A program made the translations under genes and the position numbers. A DNA stretch of 64,000 nt from positions 124,001 to 188,000 of the forward strand of contig CAJHNH020000223.1 of NCBI GenBank assembly GCA_905116865.2, given 5' to 3'. Of this stretch, positions 22,336-33,505 are shown piece by piece (the stretch's first letter is position 1; every line of letters starts with the position of its first letter). Origin of the DNA: Candidula unifasciata. Taxonomy: Eukaryota > Mollusca > Gastropoda > Stylommatophora > Geomitridae. The notes under the pieces are model-generated. The model was not told the origin of the DNA and did no database searches. It was given only the letters and a program-made list of their open reading frames with translations.

Positions 22336-22906
22336 AACCCACATGAAGATATTCTCATTGAAACGACTGCACCCACTACCGACCCACACATCTAACACAA
22401 GACGCCATACTCTACCTGACGTCAGGCTTAGTAGCCACTGCGTACCACACGAAAGCAGAAGCGCCCACACAAGCAGCACTGATGATCCCCACTAGTGGAA
22501 CCAGCTGCAATATATCAAACACAGTGGCTGGACATGATATCAACAAAACATTGAATAAAGACAACTGTGATTCTGGTCATATTTTAGAAGGATGTGAGAA
22601 TGTCTTGAGCAGAGAAGAATACACAGGATAAGTAACCGGTACAAGCATAAGCAATAACAATTTCCTCAAAATGGCAAACAAGATACAGGATTTGAGAGTC
22701 GTAATTGCCGACATGTGAACCAGAACAGGCACATAAAGTCCTAAGCCCAGTAAATTCGGTGAGCAGTCTTTCTCCTCATGCGTATAACGGTTACCTGATG
22801 TTGGATAACTTTCACCGTCTGCAGTCTGAAATTTATCATCAAACGACTAGTGCAGTTGACACGAATGGCGCAGAATAGGATTTTTATACGAGATTTATTT
22901 GTGGTC
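22336..22906. other. Unannotated non-coding stretch
   Basis: Nothing recognised beyond a weak, broken frame. Confidence 0.4.
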
Positions 22907-22980
22907 GGTGCCGCCGTGGTGTAGAGGCTTAGACGCTCGCCTGAGAGTCCGACGGACGTCGGATAAAATAGAACCGAGTG
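22907..22980 (+). mobile_element. tRNA-like SINE head
   Basis: GCCGTGGTGTAGAGGCTTAG, then GCTCGCCTGAGAGTCCGACG look like a tRNA acceptor/D-arm/anticodon-arm sequence, but the B box is lost (GGATAAAATAGAACC). Not a working tRNA gene. Confidence 0.4.
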
Positions 22981-23194
22981 GATCTTTTTTCAGACATCAA
23001 CTTGGCTCAGTGTGACGTTGACAACACCTATCAAATGCCAACTGATCTATGAAAATATCAGTGTAGTTCCATAGGTGGTATTTTTTTTATATATACACCG
23101 ATGATGATTGCTTTAATTCAGGGTCATCCTTTGCTTTTTGTAACCATAATTGTGCAAAAAAAAACAGCATTAAAAGTCTATGGTAAGCACCAGC

Positions 23195-23600
23195 AAAGAA
23201 ATCAGAATTCACATTTTCAGAGCATGCATCTTCCATGTAGCAACATAGGGATGTGAGTCGTGGACTATCTCCCAGTCCTTAGGAAAGAAAACAAGGGTTT
23301 TCAAGCTGAAATGCTATAGAAAGATTCTAAGAATATCATGGACAAAGAAGAGAAGAAATACTTAAATGTTGAAAGATCTGAACTTCAAAGAAGATTGGCT
23401 AATAAACAGCATCTTACTCCAAACTGAAATAGTTTGAACATTTCAAGCGCCATGGTGCATTAGGAAAAAAAATGGCAGAAGGTACCAGGAAGGAGGGACA
23501 GGGGCCGACCAACACGAAGATGGGTGCAGGATATAAGTGACTCCTTGAATATGAATGGCATCTCTCGGTAGTTGTTAACTGCTGTCAGGGTTCAACCCCA
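23195..23600 (+). pseudogene. LINE C-terminal fragment
   Basis: Broken frames give a CESWTISQSLGKKTRVFKLK-like start (about 23255), then CYRKILRISWTKKRRN, the common segment after RT in RTE/CR1-like LINEs, and later a GRRYQEGGTGADQ-like trace of the GRPRxRW motif (about 23490-23520). Stops occur; truncated at the 5' end. Confidence 0.72.
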
Positions 23601-24723
23601 GAATGCAAGTAGCTATAACCAATCTGTTATCAGTACTAAGGACTAACCAACGGCGTACGTGCACACAGTGTTTGACACTGAAGGATGTTTATTTTTAGCT
23701 AATACGTTGGGAGCTGCTTTCCAAAACCTAGTTGTCTACGTGATAAAAACAACGTTCGTGGTCTTCTTAATCATGACGCATGAAACGCCAGGGATTGACC
23801 GCCTTTTGTGTGTGCGTCCGTGCGTGTGTGTGTGTGTGTGTGTGTGTGGTTGCGTGCGCGCACGCGCACAGGTCGGGGGTTCGGATGGTGAAGTGTTCTT
23901 GCTGGTTGTTATAAATTCTTGACAGCAGTGTTCTTCGAACTTTTGACGCTGGCAGACACAAACGTCGATTGAAACAAAAAATTTGCCGTCTCCAAAGTGG
24001 AGGTTATCTGCCGTGCACTGACTTTTGTCTTTTTGAAAGTCACGTGGAATGTCCCTAATTGTTCCTTGGTGCGACTCTCGTTTAACTGTCTAAAAGCTAC
24101 AAGAACAAGAACTTTTCCTAAATACGAGTCATGGTAATCGAATGAGTACTTCGACGATTAGATTGTCAAACGATCTCACTGTATTCTCAGCTAAAGAGAC
24201 ACCTAACTGTAAAACGCATTTCATATTCGATTACAAAATTATTTTTTTTTTATAGTAGATATGTGCCGCCACTTAAAGGTTAAATGATATTCTTGACTGG
24301 TGAGTGTTATTTCTGAGAGACGAAAGACTGCAATAACATCCATTCGATGTTTCTGTTTTCTTATTACTGACATGTATTTATTTCTGGTTTAGCTCTAACA
24401 AAAAACGAAAGTCAACATTATGTGCTTATGTGATATGTTGGGATGTTTGCTTTAGTTGCAGTCACAGTTGATTTAACTTTTCGCTGTCGTTCTTCTTCTG
24501 TCTGATTTAAACACATTTGAATAGCTGTAACATCGTCTTTCGTATGAATGTAACTCTCCTTAGTTCCCCTGAATGATGTTTTTTTCTGCATGTTTTTTCT
24601 TCTTCTAGACAACACAGTTTGCTTTAATATGTTGTATTCTGTTAAAACCTGGAGAGTGTATTCTGCTGTCTAGGGCTCAAATGCACATGTGCAGATGGAT
24701 GGCTGGTATTTAACTGTTTCATT
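23601..24723. other. Unannotated stretch with a (GT)n microsatellite
   Basis: A (TG)n tract at 23822-23850 passes into CGCGCACGCGCAC. No recognised gene. Confidence 0.5.
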
Positions 24724-24990
24724 CTGTGTAAAACTGGCTCGGTAACTGAGTGTATCTTGTCAGGAAACTAAAGATGTAAAACTGGCTGGGTAACCGAGCG
24801 TATCTTGTCAGGAAACTAAAGATATAAAACTGGATGGGTAACTGACGTATCTTGTCCTGAACTAAAGATAATAAGGTGTAAAACTGGCTGGGTAACTGAG
24901 CGTATATTGTCCTGAACTAAAGGTAATGAGATGTAAAACTGGCTGGGTAACTGAGCGTATCTTGTCCTGAACTAAAGATAATGAGATGTC
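24724..24990. repeat. 48-55-bp minisatellite, five copies
   Basis: Units read GTAAAACTGGCTGGGTAACT, then GAGCGTATCTTGTC. The two left units (48 bp) contain AGGAAACTAAAGAT; the three right units (53-55 bp) contain CTGAACTAAAGATAATGAGAT. Confidence 0.9.
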
Positions 24991-25152
24991 CCTGACAGCT
25001 GATACAGCGATTGTCACTTTGTGCTGACATTTTTTTCTTTTGCTGCACATTAATCGCTGAGACCTTAAGCTGCAGTTCGAGATACCATCCTGTTCATTAT
25101 ATTCTTCTCTTAATCCACTCCGTGCGGTATTGGAAATCATGTCATCCACAGC

Positions 25153-25340
25153 CTTCTGTCTCTTGACTGCTGCCCAAATAACGCCTTCTGTTTCATGACT
25201 GCTGTCCAAATAACGCCTTCTGTCTCATGACTGCTGTCCAAATAACGCCTTCTATCTCATGACTGCTGCCCAAATAACGCCTTCAGTCTCATGACTGCTG
25301 TCCAAATAACGCCTTCTATCTCGTGACTGCTGTCCAAACA
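25153..25340. repeat. 32-bp minisatellite, six copies
   Basis: Units read CTTCTGTCTCATGACTGCTG followed by TCCAAATAACGC, at about 25153, 25185, 25217, 25249, 25281 and 25313. Confidence 0.93.
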
Positions 25341-25549
25341 AACAAGTCCTTCCACAGTTTGCTGTACTGCTGAAACGTTCAGCCGAAGTTAGATCTTCAA
25401 CATAAAATGATTCAGTTTGTGATAACCTTACAAATAACATTTGTAGCAATATCAGACTAGCTAGTTGGTGACTGTTGATAAGAATCCGGTTTCTATAACA
25501 CAGATAATATAGTTGGGCTCGCCTGTTAAACTTGACAGCAAATCCTTAA

Positions 25550-25594
<45 letters not shown>

Positions 25595-25816
25595 ATGACT
25601 CAGTGCATGTGTGTAGTTTCTTAGTTTGCCGAATTTTGTGGAACTGCTCTTGATACCACCGTGACACACGTACACAGACGTGACTGCTTTTGTTGTGGGT
25701 TTTCTTCTATACTTAAGCTCGAGATACATTATTTTGTGTGTGTACACGTGATACACACATTTGTTCTATTACTTTTTTCCCAGTTGTAAATTTGAATTGT
25801 AGAAAGCGTACTGAAA
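25341..25816. other. Unannotated stretch with (CA)n
   Basis: A (CA)n tract of about 38 bp lies at 25552-25590. Nothing else recognised. Confidence 0.5.
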
Positions 25817-26127
25817 AAACGGAGTGGCTGGCTGAGTGGTTAGAGCTCTGGCTCTTATGCGGGAGACCCTGGTTTTATCCTTAGTAAGGGATTGAGATTG
25901 TGTTCTGTTGGGGCACAATTTCTAACCTGTACAGTTCGTGGCGACTACACTAACAATGCGCCATTTAATTCTCAAATGTCTCCCCTCCCCCTTTTCTTTC
26001 TTTACACACACACACACACACACACATTTCCACCCATCGGCGTCCTACACCAGCCACTGGTAACTACAGACAGTAATGACAGCTATACTGGGAAAGACGC
26101 TTATCATCATCATCATCATGTGTCGTT
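25817..26127 (+). mobile_element. Probable tRNA-headed SINE with (ATC)n tail
   Basis: GGCTGGCTGAGTGGTTAGAG has an A box-like pattern and CCTGGTTTTATCC is a decayed B box. The body contains a (CA)n tract at 26004-26027 and ends in (ATC)n at 26104-26120. No TSD identified. It could instead be a tRNA pseudogene beside unrelated repeats. Confidence 0.5.
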
Positions 26128-26582
26128 TTGATAATCGTGGGATGTCAAGTTTCGCTACCTTACACGATGACCAGAATCACGGATCAGGTTAGTGTTCTTG
26201 TCTCGCCCCATCCATAAAAGTAAAGCCTACATTTACTTATTTGTCCCTTGCTTATGTTCCATCAGTCCTGCCAGTCATTACCACATTCTCTAGTCAACTT
26301 CTTTTCAAGACACTGCACGAAAAGCTAATTACACTTATTACCATCATCAAGTCAATACCAAAGCAACTGCTCAACGAAACACAAACGGTTGACATTTGAA
26401 TCTCCCATCATTTCTCCCTAAAACACATGGTTTCATTCACTGAGCTGTCTTTCGTCGTCAAGGGACTTTACTTGTCTCTCTTGATTGCAGACGATGCTGC
26501 TGTCATCAGCCCACATGCTTTCTCTCCTGCCGTGATCGTTCATTAATCCCTCTGTCCGTGTGTGTGCGCGCACAGATGCATA
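26128..26582. other. Unannotated non-coding stretch
   Basis: No gene, RNA or repeat recognised. Confidence 0.4.
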
Positions 26583-26591
26583 CATATCTAT

Positions 26592-26827
26592 CTAAACAAG
26601 TTAGCTGCGTATCCTTTACAGGATGTCGTAGAACCAACCACATCATTTTTGGCTGCTGTGGGTTTTCTAGGCAAATTTCCGTTCAGTAGTTTGCCTGCTT
26701 TCTGGACGGTCGGCTACTCGATACCACTGTCGAAACCAATGCAAGACGCAGGGCCCGCTGCTGGGATCGAACCCGGCACCTCGGTTTTGCGAAGCGTGTT
26801 CGCAACGCCAAAGCCACAGACGCCGAC
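26592..26827 (-). mobile_element. SINE-A copy 2, nested in a Helitron end, 9-bp TSD
   Basis: Full-length reverse copy: the 3' end GTTAGCTGCGTATCCTTTAC is at the left, and the head with GGGATCGAACCC (B box complement) and CCAAAGCCACAGACGC at the right. Direct repeats CATATCTAT lie at 26583-26591 and 26828-26836. The right repeat is continuous with TTATATAAATAAAAGTG, the presumed 5' end of the Helitron, so the SINE entered that element. Confidence 0.88.
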
Positions 26828-26831
26828 CATA

Positions 26832-27046
26832 TCTATTTATATAAATAAAAGTGTAAATGATAGTTGGTTAGTGATAGCTAATCTCCGAAAGTGCATCGCC
26901 GATAGCTTACAAATTTTGATTCAACGTTGGATTCGAATAAGCGAGTTTTTTTTTTTAAACAACAAAAATGTCGCACAAAGCACGAATATTATAACCACAG
27001 CGACGATCACATCGGTTTTAGTTTCGTTGCCACATTCCTGGCGTGT

Positions 27047-27077
<31 letters not shown>

Positions 27078-27787
27078 TGAACTTTGATTGGTAACCTCAG
27101 AAATCTGCATGAAGGTGTATGCCTGAAGTTTTTCACCGATTGCTTTGAAATTATGACGTAACGTTGTATTAAAATACGTGTTTATATAAGTGTCGTACAA
27201 AGCACGAACTACCTAGTTCCAGTGACGATCACATCGGCATCTTGGTTTTCTTTTCCCACGATCCAATTTTTTTTCGTTGCCTTTTTTTTTGTTGCTGCGT
27301 TCCCGAACTTTGACTACCTAACAAATCTGCACAAGGCTGAATGAGACAACAAATTTTTTCGTTATAGGGACTAATGTTTGTTATTGGGAGGGGGGGGGGG
27401 GGGGGGGGGGGGGTGTGACAGAAACTGTTAACTTAGATAGCTTCAAACATGACATAATTTTTACAGTTTTCATTTTTTATATTTTTTTATTTAGAGATTA
27501 TTTTTTTATACGTTCGGTAGTAAACTTTAAGCTCTTTAAAAAATGCAAAAAGCTTTAGCATGTGATAAACATATAACCATTTTTTAAAAAGTCCTAATAA
27601 TACGCTTTAAACGACCACTAATATAAGGACACAATTATATGTTGCGCATTCTAGAGTCAGCAAACCAAACTATCTGCGCAGACTATATTGTGAAATTTAT
27701 CATATTAGATAGGTGCGTTTTCTATTTTCTTTCTTATCCATTTAGCCAGACTGGGCCACAGCAAGGCATAGCGGGATACTGCTAGTA
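26832..27787 (+). mobile_element. Probable non-autonomous Helitron
   Basis: Helitrons are rolling-circle transposons with 5' TC, 3' CTAG, a GC-rich hairpin before the 3' end and insertion between A and T. Here A/TCTATTTATATAAATAAAAG starts the unit, and GGGCCACAGCAAGGCATAGCG, then GATACTGCTAG/T ends it. The hairpin is decayed. Inside, ACAAAGCACGAAN... followed by GACGATCACATCGG occurs twice (about 26975 and 27195). Poly(G) runs at about 27057-27077 and 27390-27412. No Rep/helicase coding sequence is present. Confidence 0.5.
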
Positions 27788-28375
27788 AAATATATAAATT
27801 ACCTGACATTGGCTATTATTTTAAGAAGTCAGTCAATCTAATTTTCAATCTGCCGAATAAGGTATGACACCAGTGTAGACAATAAGATAAGAATGACACT
27901 GCAGATGAAATGTATATTGTAGAATTATATAAACAAAAATATGCATTCAGGTATATATAAATATCTTGACAACAACAATCTATCAGATACACATTACATT
28001 GTCTGTAAATACCGTGTGAGTAAAACCAATTACCTCTGGATATCTCTTCATTGCTCTCAAACCAAACCCGAAACTTTTGACTCCGGTACTCATGGTGTCT
28101 GTTGGCCTGCAACAAAAGTTTATTGTTATACACTTACAGGTGGTGGGGCTCCGACATTTGAGAGTTGTCAATCTAGTTAACTGACTGACTATATTCCAGG
28201 GTAATCTTTATCACGTATGATGAAGCCCTTAAACCAAATATCTCGCCTTCTGGAGCTAATGGATTCGCTGTTGGGCTTCGGTCTTTGGTTCTCGAGAGCA
28301 GTGTTTCAGATTGATTGGCATCTTTTTGTCTTGCCAGACGATAGTGTTATATTGCGATATGAGGAAGCATGGGAC
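27788..28375. other. Unannotated non-coding stretch
   Basis: AT-rich. No recognised feature. Confidence 0.4.
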
Positions 28376-28940
28376 TCACAGCCCATGGTGATGGCGAGTG
28401 TGACTAGCAAAACCCGCCCGCGTTAAATAAAATCTTCCACAATTAAAGCATGGGATTTCAGGAGCATTGTTGTCAACATTTGTGATTAGTCTGTTTTTTT
28501 GTCTCAGACGCTCAGCTCTCATCTTGTCTGCCTTCCATTCCAGATGTGCCCCCTCAACACAACACTGTCTATGGCATTTTGTTCCCATAGGTCCACCTCA
28601 ATACCTGTACCATTCATGTCCTGCTTGCACACATCTTTATATCGTAGTAGAAGTCGACCTCGACATATTCTACCCGTTTTTAGTTCACCATAAAGGATGC
28701 CTTAATTATTCTGCCATCCTCCATTCTTCAGGTGTGACACAGCCACCTGAGCCTTCGTAGACTGAGCGTTGAAAAGACTGTTGTAATACATGCTCTTTAC
28801 ATGACCTTAGTGTGTCTTATCTTGTCCTGCCACTTAATGCCAAGTATTCTTCTTAGGCATCGCATGACTGGTTTTTCGGATAATCTCTAAGGTTATTTAA
28901 CTTTTTGTGATGAATCCAGTTGTGATATTCATCCACTCGG
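28376..28940 (-). pseudogene. LINE C-terminal fragment with C2H2 zinc finger, antisense
   Basis: On the - strand, broken frames give a RRLRWLCHT-like start (normally LRWLGHVxRM), GGWQNN then GELKTGRICRGRLLLRYKDV (normally GELxxGKRxxGRPxLRYKD), CKQDM, and a final finger IPCFNCGRFYLTRAGFASHT followed by RHHHGL. The C-x2-C...H-x3-5-H finger is the known C-terminus of many RTE/CR1-like LINE polymerases. Stops before the finger show decay. Confidence 0.82.
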
Positions 28941-29480
28941 ACCCCAATATGTATTATTTCAAGTAGCAATTTCTGAGAATTAGATGAGATGAAGTTACAC
29001 CTGTTTGGTACTAAAAGAGTCAAAAAGAACAATTGTGACATCTGCGCCCCATATCTCCAGAAATGTTCATGAACCTGTTATCTCTGATCACACAACGATA
29101 CACGGCAACATTTTATAGCTAGCAACAAGAGAACAGTAAACATGTCACCAGTACCCAACCATATATCACACGATAACACACGAATCAATGACAGAACAAA
29201 TGAGAGACTGGTGCATTCGATGTCCCCCACACATGAGACAGGATGGTTGTGGGGAGGGGATTTAGACCAGAGAAAAAATAGTGTCAGATAGTTACAACAA
29301 TTATTGGGGGGAGGGGGGGGGAGAAAGAACGAAAACACACACACACACACACACACACTCACACACACACCTAATAATACCCAGAAACTAACAGACTAAC
29401 GGCGGGAACACAACAAATATGTTGAGTCCTTTAAAAAAATAATCTGTGTGGAGATTTTCCCTTTTAAATACTGTTTCTTT
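28941..29480. other. Unannotated stretch with (CA)n and G runs
   Basis: (CA)n tracts at 29335-29371 follow G-rich sequence at 29306-29321. No gene recognised. Confidence 0.45.
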
Positions 29481-29541
29481 CTTCTTCTTTTTCTTCTTCT
29501 TCTTCTTCTTCTTCTTCTTCTTCTTCTTCTTCTTCTTCTGG
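29481..29541. repeat. (TTC)n microsatellite
   Basis: About 20 TTC units directly before the LINE fragment on its right. Confidence 0.95.
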
Positions 29542-29737
29542 TTTTGTAGAGGAATGATGAGAATACCATGGATAGATAAAATACAAAAAAGTAATGAAGA
29601 TGTCTTAAAAGAAACTGACTCACGAAGAGAACTGATTGCCCACATCAGAAAGAGACAATCGACATTCTTTGGTCATGTAATGAGAAGGAGAAAACGGGTG
29701 CATCGTGACAGTAAAAAAGTTGGAGGGGAGGAGAGAC

Positions 29738-29815
<78 letters not shown>

Positions 29816-29935
29816 GAGAGAAAAGATGCTGAACAGTCTGACATCATGGCATGGAGGATCATATGCCTTCTGTGTCAGAGTTGACTTGACGTACACGAGA
29901 CAGAAGGTTGTGGATAGACATGACTCCACATAACA
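29542..29935 (+). pseudogene. LINE C-terminal fragment with internal (GA)n expansion
   Basis: The open frame reads MMRIPWIDKIQKSNEDVLKE, then RRELIAHIRKRQSTFFGHVM, matching the usual ILxIPWxxxxxNxxVLxxxxxxRxLxxxIxKRxxxFxGHVxR of LINE polymerases. At 29738-29812 a (GA)n run of about 75 bp replaces the part where GRPRxxW should stand. The sequence then resumes with AAAAGATGCTGAACAGTCTG and a typical LINE 3' end. Confidence 0.8.
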
Positions 29936-31859
29936 TGGACTTTAGGAAGAAGGTTCGATCTCAGCAACTTATATATAACTTACCTGAAAACAAATCCACT
30001 ACACGTCAAAATGGTCGAAATATACAGAATTCTGAAATATTATTATAACCGAAAAGTAGTTGTTGTCTTTGTCTTTGTCTCTAATGTTTTGAGATATACA
30101 GCGGTAAAACACAAGGTGACCTCTGTTGGTAGTGTTTTGTTTTATCGGGCCACCAGCTCTTGTCTGTGGACAGATTACAGGTCAGAGCTAAGCGCGGTCC
30201 ACGTGCAGGACTTTTATAGATAACCCTGCTGGAGGGAGGGGAGGGGAGGGGGGGGTTGTAGTGGTGGGGGAGGGGCGTGGCAGCGTGAACCTTAGTCTGC
30301 AAACATCAGACTATAAGTAGCGAGCGACGGTGTGAAGTAACCAGGGGCGGAGATAAAGCTGACAATGTTGTTATCCAAGAAATAAATTACGACACTACTG
30401 TTTTTATCTCCCTGATTCTGTGTTCGTCCTTAAAAACCCATTGGTGCCTTTGGGTTGACAGCTAGGCTGCAGTGGATCTATTCACCGCCCCCTCCCCCCC
30501 CCCTTTCTTTCCCACATGTGGGTCAGGAATCACACGAGCCACACAAGCTGTGACTAGCGAGCTCAGTGGTTGGCATGATAAAGTCGAGCATAGATACAAC
30601 GCAACATTTTGACCACTAATACAACACCAATTTTAAACCACTACTGGGAACGAAAAATTCACATAGGGACAAGTTTATACTTCTTTTTTTTTTCCATTGT
30701 ATCTTAAAAGGTTTTAAATGCGAAAGCGTCGTTTCATCAGTTTTGAATTTTAATTTTGTTTATTTATTTCTAAGTTTTGTTACAAATTGCTCAGTGAAGG
30801 AAAAACACAGATAACTAACAGTCGTTTCAGTTTCGACAGAAGCTTCCATTCACGAACAAAACAAAAGAGATGCAAAACGAGAGAAGATAAAGTTAAACAC
30901 GGTCCTACAGAAAAATAAAGTAATTCACTTTAAAAAAAAAGTCGGGGGGGGGGGGGGGGGGGTGTCGGGGATTAGTGCATGCGATAAGGAATGGCTACAA
31001 TGTTATCATACTGTTGACCCCAAATGTACTTCGCATGAATACTGATAATCGCCAGAAATGTCAGTAATGGAACCTTGTTGAAGTCAATGGCGCATCCTGA
31101 AAAAAAAAAAAAAGAGGGAAAGGGGGGGGGGGGTGTTGATCTACCGCTCCCTAACAAGCTTGTTAAAATTGACTAATTATGGGTTTTTCTTCGAAAGTAG
31201 GAGTCTTCATCTGCCTCAGAGGTCAAGAACCGACATATAAGACAGATTGGTGAAAAAGTATGTGCACGCAAAACGCAAGTTTAGGAACAAAACTAACGCC
31301 CAGAAGTGGTCGGACAACCAGAACTCAAAGAAGACTGTCAATTTATCCAGAAATAATTTTTCTTTTTTTAAATCTCGCCTCGCACGTTGTGTTAGCACAG
31401 TCAGCAAGCAGCACTGGTCACCGCTGCCTTCATTTTTCGTAGCCTGGTCACAGCTTTATTTGGGGGCAAACACCGAAACTTGGTTGCTTAGTTTCCTTGA
31501 GAATTAAAAGTGGCCGCTTAGCCCACTTACACAATTACTGGAAAAGGGGGGGGGGGGGTGTGCTGACTAAAATTTAAGGCGGGGGTGAACTCCCTCTCTC
31601 TGTTTTCGTTGTGTCGACGCGCTGCTGTGAGAAACTGCTTCCTGTCCCAGCTCCAGGTGAAGCCAGGCACTGGTGTTTACTAAACAATTGTTGGGTGAGA
31701 CAGTCATGATCTTGCCTACATCTCGGTTTATAGAATAAAACAAAACCATCGTTCATGTCTGTTACATGCGTAGCAAATTTAGGATAAGGCCAAGAACTTT
31801 GCCTCGCCAGTGACTCTCCGGACATATGCTGCTAACACTCGTGTTTATCTTAGACCAAT
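29936..31859. other. Unannotated accessory DNA rich in G runs
   Basis: No gene, RNA or named repeat. G-rich tracts occur at 30231-30256 (GGGAGGGGAGGGGAGGGGGG type, able to form a G-quadruplex), 30942-30962, 31119-31131 and 31546-31558, and a C run at 30487-30502. Confidence 0.45.
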
Positions 31860-32105
31860 CAGCTTGGTGAATAGGGCATATGCTGCTGTGCACAGAGCAT
31901 ATGCTGCAGGTCTCATGTTTTTTTCATAGACCAATCAGTTTGGTCCACCGGGCATATGCTGCCAGTCCACCGGGCATATGCTGCCAGTCCACCGACCATA
32001 TGCTGCCAGTCCACCGACCATATGCTGCCAGTCCACTGGACATATGCTGCTAGACTCGGGGTTTTTAAAGGCCAATCAGCTTGGTGCTACGGGCATATGA
32101 GGCTA
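31860..32105. repeat. 22-bp minisatellite within a GACCAATCAGCTTGGT repeat
   Basis: CATATGCTGCCAGTCCACCG units of about 22 bp repeat five times at 31947-32052. Larger units containing CCAATCAGCTTGGT followed by GGGCATATGC start near 31854, 31930 and 32069, so a short unit has expanded inside a longer one. Confidence 0.85.
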
Positions 32106-32237
32106 GACTGATATTTGTATAAACAATGATCTTGGCGCCTCGGGCATCAACTAGCCAAGGACCAGTCAGCCTGACTGACGTTCTACCCCACCAGGACATC
32201 ACATCCAGCGATAAACACTCGGTGACACAAAGTGCCA

Positions 32238-32335
32238 CTATTCGGATGAGAAACCCCGGGGTAGGTCCCAGAAACCCCGTTCAGCTCAGCAACAGGAGTG
32301 GAGCTTCGAAATAACGAAAAATTGCGTCCCATATG
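32238..32335 (+). repeat. Half copy of the 14-kb palindromic repeat
   Basis: ATTCGGATGAGAAACCCCGG, then AGGTCCCAGAAACCCCGTTC, then AACGAAAAATTGC match one arm of 14037-14361. Confidence 0.7.
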
Positions 32336-32559
32336 CTGACGGACTTTGCACTCATGTAACCAGTCCGCCTAGTACCGCTTTGAAACATAGTAAAAATAAA
32401 ACCGCATACATTTCGGTTGCAACAGTTTTATTTATCAAAACATTGGAGTTGAGTCCGCAGCAATTCAACTGAGGAAGCACACAAACGGACACTATCCGGC
32501 GATTGAAACTTTACATCGACAATACACGTGACAAGAGGGTCAAGCTGAAACAAGACAGG

Positions 32560-33180
32560 GCTTGAGTTGAGACTCGGAATGGCAGTCTTGTAAGGAAACG
32601 AAGATGGCAGTCATGTCCTCAACACCCTCACAACATCCACGCCAAAAATATTTTCCTCAGGCGTCTCTTCATCCTTAAAGCCGACCCTGCCACCAGCACA
32701 ATTTTCTGTGAACCTCCTCTAGTGGCCTACAAGCATGACCGTAACCTCAAGGACATTCTAATCAAGAGTCGGTTACATCCCGCGTCTGAGTCCCACTTTG
32801 GCACGGTCTCTTGCCACAGACCTGTATGCAGGACCTGTCCATATGTGGTCCAGGGGATTAGTCGAGAATTCCCGAACGCCACATTCCACATACGTGAAGC
32901 ATTCTATTGTAACAGCCGCAATGTCATGTATGCCATCAACTGCAAGAGATGTGGCAAGACATTGATGAAACGGGTCTATGGCTGACTGACAGGTTCAGAC
33001 AACATCTTTTGGATGTGCAAAATGGTGCCCTGAAACCAGTACTGTTGCACTTTAATTCCCAGGATCACCAAAATGTCCTTGACATGGAGGTGACAGCTAT
33101 TAAATCTAGCCACTCCAGCGACAGAGTCCACAAGTCTCTTGATAATCGCTTTATTTACAATTTGGGTACTTAAAACACCC
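32560..33180 (+). pseudogene. Penelope-like element: C-terminal GIY-YIG endonuclease region
   Basis: Penelope-like elements pair an RT with a C-terminal GIY-YIG nuclease. A frame at 32722-32985 gives YKHDRNLKDILIKSRL (the usual stretch after the RT thumb), CRTCPYVVQG (C-x2-C linker), FYCNSRNVMYAINCKRCGKT (the VIYxIxCxxCxxxYVG start), with the YVG step decayed to LMKRVYG. One base later the frame at 32949-33173 continues LTDRFRQHLLDV, VLLHFNSQDH and LDNRFIYNLGT, the normal end. The nuclease catalytic glycine/arginine region spans the frameshift, so it is inactive. The RT itself is missing. Confidence 0.83.
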
Positions 33181-33505
33181 TCCGAACTGAATTGCCAACA
33201 ATTTCATTTAAACTCCTGGGGGATTGAACTGCCCTCACAGTTTTATCTCAAACACCCTTGCTATGCCCCTGGTACTCCACAGGGGGTATTTATTCCCCTA
33301 GCCCACGCGTGTCGGCAGCCTGTTGAGGAATCATCGACCCGGCTGCTTCGAGATACCCCAGCTAAGTGATTTTGTGTATTTGTGTGATATTGTTTGATTT
33401 GTATGTGCTGATGAAGGCTCCATAGCCGCAACGTTCACGTTTTGTTTGTATTTGTTATATTGTGAAGCTTGCTAATATACTTTTCGTTCAGTTTTATATC
33501 TTTTT
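33181..33505 (+). mobile_element. Penelope-like element 3' flank with hammerhead-like core
   Basis: The sequence after the coding part includes CTGATGA at 33408-33414, a GGCT/CCAT/AGCC hairpin at 33416-33427 and GCAACG directly after. Penelope-like terminal repeats often carry hammerhead ribozymes with CTGATGA-stem II-GAAAC. Here GCAAC replaces GAAAC, so self-cleavage is unlikely. ACG-TTCA-CGT could form stem III. Confidence 0.45.

Noticed and set aside
25817..25890. Functional tRNA gene
   Set aside because: The A box is fair but the B box is decayed and the acceptor stem does not pair; it fits a SINE head.
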